Part shown: positions 10,195 through 13,043 of the stretch, piece by piece
How positions within the stretch are numbered: position 1 is the first letter of the stretch
How the letters are laid out: each line of letters opens with the position of its first letter
Program-made: the position numbers and the translations under genes
The notes under the pieces: model-generated
Told to the model about the DNA's origin: nothing
The model's database searches: none
What the model saw: only the letters and a program-made list of their open reading frames with translations
Assembly: GCA_905221605.1 (NCBI GenBank)
Contig: CAJNDS010002306.1
Span: 492,501-505,543 of the forward strand
DNA from: Symbiodinium natans
Lineage: Eukaryota > Sar > Dinophyceae > Suessiales > Symbiodiniaceae
Length of the DNA stretch: 13,043 nt
Direction of reading: 5' to 3'

Positions 10195-11084
10195 CTTATG
10201 GACTCTTCTGTTCCCCACAAACCACGGACTTTGACCCGTAATATGATGCTTGTTTGTTTGCTTTTCCACGGGTCGAGCCTCCCGGCGTAGCTTCGTGACA
10301 ACTATGAAATGAGCTCACGGCCGACACAAGCATGAGCTTGGTATCTGCACAGGTGCATTGGTGTTGGTACTGTGCCTTCCCAATTGAGCTCTGAAGTCCA
10401 AGAGTTCCGAACTTGCGCACATCAGGTTCATCATCAACGACTGGCACGCCGTTGTCCCTCGCACCCTGGAGTAATGGGATTCGAATGCATGAGAGGCCAG
10501 CACACCTAGGCAGCCAATCCAGATTACAATTTTGTTGTATGAACATGTGCATGCTCTGCTAGTGAAGCTCTTGCAAAGTGGCGAGATGATCTGCGTCAGC
10601 ACAGCCAAGGTCATCTGGCCAACGCCTACTGGGGCCGATGGGGCTTCATCCAAAAGGGGTACGGGCGCCCAGATGACGCGGTCCATAGTCAGGAGAATTC
10701 CTTCATCGACAGCTCATGTCGACTTGACCTTGCTTCGCTCCTTCCATGTACCAGACCTGCACTTTCACCTCTTAGTTGCTGCTCACCAGCAGGCTCGCAG
10801 CACACCCCCAACGAGTTGTTTGCAAGAAGCGCTGGCATTTAGCACACCCAGCCTTCGTTCCCCTGGTCTGAGCAGAACTGTGGCCACCTTCCAGTTCCCG
10901 TCTTTTTCGTATTGTAAAGTTTCGAGCATCCCGAAGACGACAAGAGGTGGGCCCCTTGGACCCCAGTCAGCGAGCCGGGCGAGCTGCTTGCGGGCGTGCT
11001 GGAAGTGCCGGGATGCCCAGGAAGTAGATCCACCAGGATCGGACAACAACAACCATAAACAGTTGAGTGAGTATACAAACAAAC
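10195..11084. other. Stretch downstream of the ankyrin gene, no gene recognised
   Basis: A minus frame around 10290-10490 (for example GVPVVDDEPDVRKFGTLGLQ) has plausible protein composition but no recognised family. The frame at 10532-11293 on + runs through the AT microsatellite and is rejected as coding. No polyadenylation signal is evident, as usual in dinoflagellates. Confidence 0.35.
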
Positions 11085-11093
11085 ATACATGTG

Positions 11094-11144
<51 letters not shown>
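11085..11144. repeat. Compound (TA)n microsatellite with symmetric TG and CA interruptions
   Basis: An array of about 60 bases of alternating TA is interrupted once by TG and once by CA, so that the central part is an inverted repeat (TGTATA...TATACA). It could extrude a cruciform or slip. It lies in otherwise unannotated DNA. Confidence 0.85.
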
Positions 11145-11352
11145 CTGCTCTATATGTATGTACAGATATTTATTTTCGTGGCGATAAGAATCTAAAGATG
11201 CATTCAGACGTGCAAGGGTTCAGGGTCGACCGCGGTGTCCTCCATCCTGTCACCATCCGAAGAAATGCATGTTATGCTACGTTCGGTTGTTAGAGCACAC
11301 AAGACACCTCCTCCAATACCATGATGTTGCAAATATGTATAAACACTATAAT

Positions 11353-11461
11353 ATGGGTATTGGCCAAAAAATTAGGGGCACCCCTTTTATACCCCAAATA
11401 GAATTGACTCCCTTAAAGGGACCCCCCAAAAGGGTACCCCTATTTTCGGGGAAACCCCCAC
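11353..11461 (-). mobile_element. MITE-like inverted-repeat element D1
   Basis: The left end is ATGGGTATTGGCC followed by AGGGGCACCCCT (11374-11385); the right end is AGGGTACCCCT (11431-11441) followed by ATTTTCGGGGAAACCCCCAC. The ends are imperfect inverted repeats of about 30 bases. Its reverse complement matches the right half of element A, including TTGGGGTATAAAAGGGG. The 12-base palindrome is identical to that of A. It is separated from D2 by only 12 bases. Confidence 0.6.
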
Positions 11462-11473
11462 AGCTACATCTAC

Positions 11474-11592
11474 ATGGGGGTTTTCGAAAGTAGGGGTACC
11501 TTGTTGGGGTCCTTAGACGTCCTTAGTATACGGGACTCCGATTATTTGGGGGGTCGATATTGAGGGTCCCCTTTTTTCGTAAACTCCCACAT
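11474..11592 (+). mobile_element. MITE-like inverted-repeat element D2
   Basis: The left end is ATGGGGGTTTTCGAAAG followed by AGGGGTACCT (11492-11501); the right end is AGGGTCCCCT (11563-11572) followed by TTTTTCGTAAACTCCCACAT. The ends match as inverted repeats at roughly three quarters of positions. The right half aligns with that of element B: TATTTGGGGG, then GTC, then a TATT-type block, then the palindrome, then TTTCGTAAAC. It lies directly after D1 and 14 bases before a telomere-like CCCCCTAAACCCTAA motif. Confidence 0.6.
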
Positions 11593-11605
11593 AGATTCGA
11601 TCGTC

Positions 11606-11621
11606 CCCCTAAACCCTAACC
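11606..11621 (-). repeat. Short telomere-like motif beside element D2
   Basis: CCCCCTAAACCCTAACC is on the + strand, so the telomere G-strand is on minus. It lies about 110 bases before the opposite-polarity TTTAGGG array at 11733-11856. It shares 15 identical bases with the tract at 1251-1265. Confidence 0.5.
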
Positions 11622-11703
11622 ATGTGTCAGATGCCAGGCTCCAAGTCCAAACGGGCCAGTTTGATGCCGTTTTCTGCCTGGAGCACTGCCACGCTTGGGC
11701 CTG

Positions 11704-11730
11704 ACTCGTGGCCTGCAGCCCACTCGTGGC
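11704..11730 (+). repeat. Nine-base direct repeat before the telomere-like array
   Basis: ACTCGTGGC occurs at 11704-11712 and again at 11722-11730, an 18-base period. The second copy ends two bases before the TTTAGGG-like array starts. This may be chance or a small duplication. Confidence 0.4.
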
Positions 11731-11732
11731 AC

Positions 11733-11856
11733 GTTAGGGCTTTTAGGGTTTTTTGCGTTTTGTAGGGCTTTTAGGGCTCTAGGGCTTTAGGGTTTTAAGG
11801 GTTTTGAGGTTTTTCAGGGTTTGCAGGGTTTGTAGGGCTTTTAGGGTTTAGGGGTT
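11733..11856 (+). repeat. Interstitial degenerate TTTAGGG array
   Basis: Over 124 bases the motif AGGG with T-rich spacers recurs about a dozen times: TTAGGGC, TTTTAGGG, TGTAGGGC, TCTAGGGC, TTTAGGG, TTAAGGG, TGAGG, TCAGGG, GCAGGG, TTTAGGGTTTAGGGG. TTTAGGG is the telomere repeat reported for dinoflagellates and many plants. The heavy divergence argues against an active chromosome end and for an old interstitial tract or a repeat-derived copy. The G strand has ample quadruplex potential. Confidence 0.65.
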
Positions 11857-12559
11857 ACTGTGGCTTTGGGATCTTCAGGAGTTCGGGAAGCTTCGTGTAA
11901 TGTGCGGTTCAAAGATAGCCCACAAATTCCGTCCGAAATGTCATGTCTATCAGCAGCTGCTGTTGGCAGTGGAGGCTGACATGGCAGCACGACCCTAGCA
12001 TCCACTAGGCTTCCCACCATGGACACAGCACGACACTAGTATTGATGGGTTGGGCTTGGCGAAACTGCCGTTGCAAGCTTTTCGGGTATCCTAAGGCTAG
12101 CACACGTGTCGGAAGTATGAGCGCCTCTCGCCACTGTTGCCCTAACCACAAACCCAAGGCCAGTTCAAATCCTGGCTTTCAGATGAAATGCGGGCATCGC
12201 GCTGGCGATGGCCAGATAGCAGGCTGGTCTTGATCACGGTCCGTAAGCGCAGCTAGCTGCATTGTGTCTTGCAACGACATCCCTTTGAGAGCTTAGGTCC
12301 GGAGCTCTTGCGCGATGCTGTACAAGTCTTACAGAGTGCTTGACTCCTAGCCCAAGATTGATGACACATCCCCACCAACTGTCATGCCGAGCAGTCTCAC
12401 GCCAGGGGAACATTCCAAAGGTCAGACTAAATAAGGCCATGGTTGCCAGGCTGCAGTAGTTCTTCACCCTCACTCATCAGCCCACCTGACAAACTCGGAA
12501 AGGCATCACGGACACGAGTTCCCCCCAGAACACGCAACCCGCCTAGGCCTCTTCGGGGG

Positions 12560-12579
12560 CAAGCAAACAAGCAAGCAAG
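12560..12579 (+). repeat. Short AAGC tetranucleotide repeat
   Basis: The sequence is CAAGCAAACAAGCAAGCAAG, five units with one substitution. A (CAAAA)-like short tract follows at 12594-12611. Confidence 0.6.
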
Positions 12580-12806
12580 AGTCTGTATCCCTGCAAAAAC
12601 AAAAACAACATCAACACATCCTCCGGCACGGAGAACCCTTGTCTTTCATCATCCTTCTACGCTCCCCTGTACCTGTCACTTCATCACCCTAGAACAAGAG
12701 TCAAACAAGGGTGCACGTCACGCGTCGGCGGATGCCCGGCAGAAGAAGAGGAAGAGACCGAGAGAGAAGCTGGTAGCAGGACCTCGAACTCTCGCCCTTC
12801 GGTTCG

Positions 12807-12826
12807 GCCCCCCCTCGGGGGGGCCT
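12807..12826. other. Strong G/C hairpin with two-base loop
   Basis: GGCCCCCCCTCGGGGGGGCC (12807-12826 within one base) forms a nine-base-pair stem around TC. No T-run follows and no gene end is recognised, so it is not called a terminator. A (GA)n microsatellite begins about ten bases after it. Confidence 0.55.
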
Positions 12827-12833
12827 AGCATGT

Positions 12834-12852
12834 GGAGAGAGAGAGAGAGAAA
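12834..12852 (+). repeat. GA microsatellite
   Basis: The run is (GA)8-9 following TGTG. It is a simple repeat with no coding meaning. Confidence 0.8.
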
Positions 12853-13043
12853 GGCGTGGATGCTGTTAGGGAGAGGGTCGGAGAGTAAATGGATGCTGAG
12901 GAAAGGGGCCAGGTAGATGTCAGGAAAGATGGGGGAGTCTCTACAAGTCTGGCATGGGCGCAGTACAGCAGGCAGTGTCATGTTTTAGAGATATGTGGCA
13001 TAGGGTCGGGAGGGAGGTTGACGACTGGTGTTGATGGGCGACG

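Larger units (their letters stand above)
11857..13043. other. Gene-less right end with simple repeats only
   Basis: It contains the AAGC repeat, the G/C hairpin and the GA microsatellite listed separately. The frame at 12443-12916 on + is basic and proline-rich, passes through these simple repeats, and is not called as a gene. Confidence 0.45.

Noticed and set aside
10532-11293. 253-codon open frame on the plus strand
   Set aside because: Its last third translates the AT microsatellite (alternating Tyr and Ile/Val) and the rest has no family resemblance.
12155-12182. tRNA-like T-arm (GTTCAAATCC)
   Set aside because: The stem does not pair correctly around a seven-base loop and no acceptor, D or anticodon arm could be found upstream.
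1-13043. CRISPR array, bacterial operon, or phage-like module
   Set aside because: No regularly spaced direct repeats and no ribosome-binding-site-led gene series; the repeats are telomere-like, simple or inverted-repeat elements in a eukaryotic-looking background.

Overview
The window looks like nuclear DNA of a dinoflagellate, most likely a coral-symbiont type (Symbiodiniaceae). The pointers are one recognisable gene of a style common there (ubiquitin-like N-terminus followed by ankyrin repeats), a short intron that fits best with a non-GT donor, plant-type TTTAGGG telomere-like tracts scattered inside the sequence, and very low gene density. Nothing looks bacterial or organellar. The taxonomic call is inference from these features.

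Layout: 1-797 has no recognisable gene. At 798-903 lies the first of five short inverted-repeat elements (here called A, B, C, D1, D2; A 798-903, B 4232-4356, C 7671-7770, D1 11353-11461, D2 11474-11592). They share termini close to ATGGGGGTTTACGAAA and, just inside, a G-run/C-run palindrome. They look like one non-autonomous MITE-like family. Between A and B are degenerate telomere-like C-rich tracts (1117-1156, 1251-1270, 1711-1738) and otherwise featureless DNA. Between B and C are a TG/GA microsatellite, a G homopolymer, a G-rich tract and a few open stretches of coding-like composition that I cannot identify.

The only confident gene is at about 9134-10194 on the + strand: two exons (9134-9415 and 9556-10194) joined across a 140-base intron, encoding a 306-residue protein. 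Downstream, 10195-11084 shows no recognised gene, followed by an AT microsatellite (11085-11144), the D1/D2 pair, and a 124-base degenerate TTTAGGG array (11733-11856). The last 1.2 kb contains only simple repeats and a strong G/C hairpin.

The features do not form a pathway. The window is mostly repeat-rich intergenic DNA around one ankyrin gene. The most interesting material is the inverted-repeat family with its conserved subterminal palindrome, and the unusual intron of the ankyrin gene.
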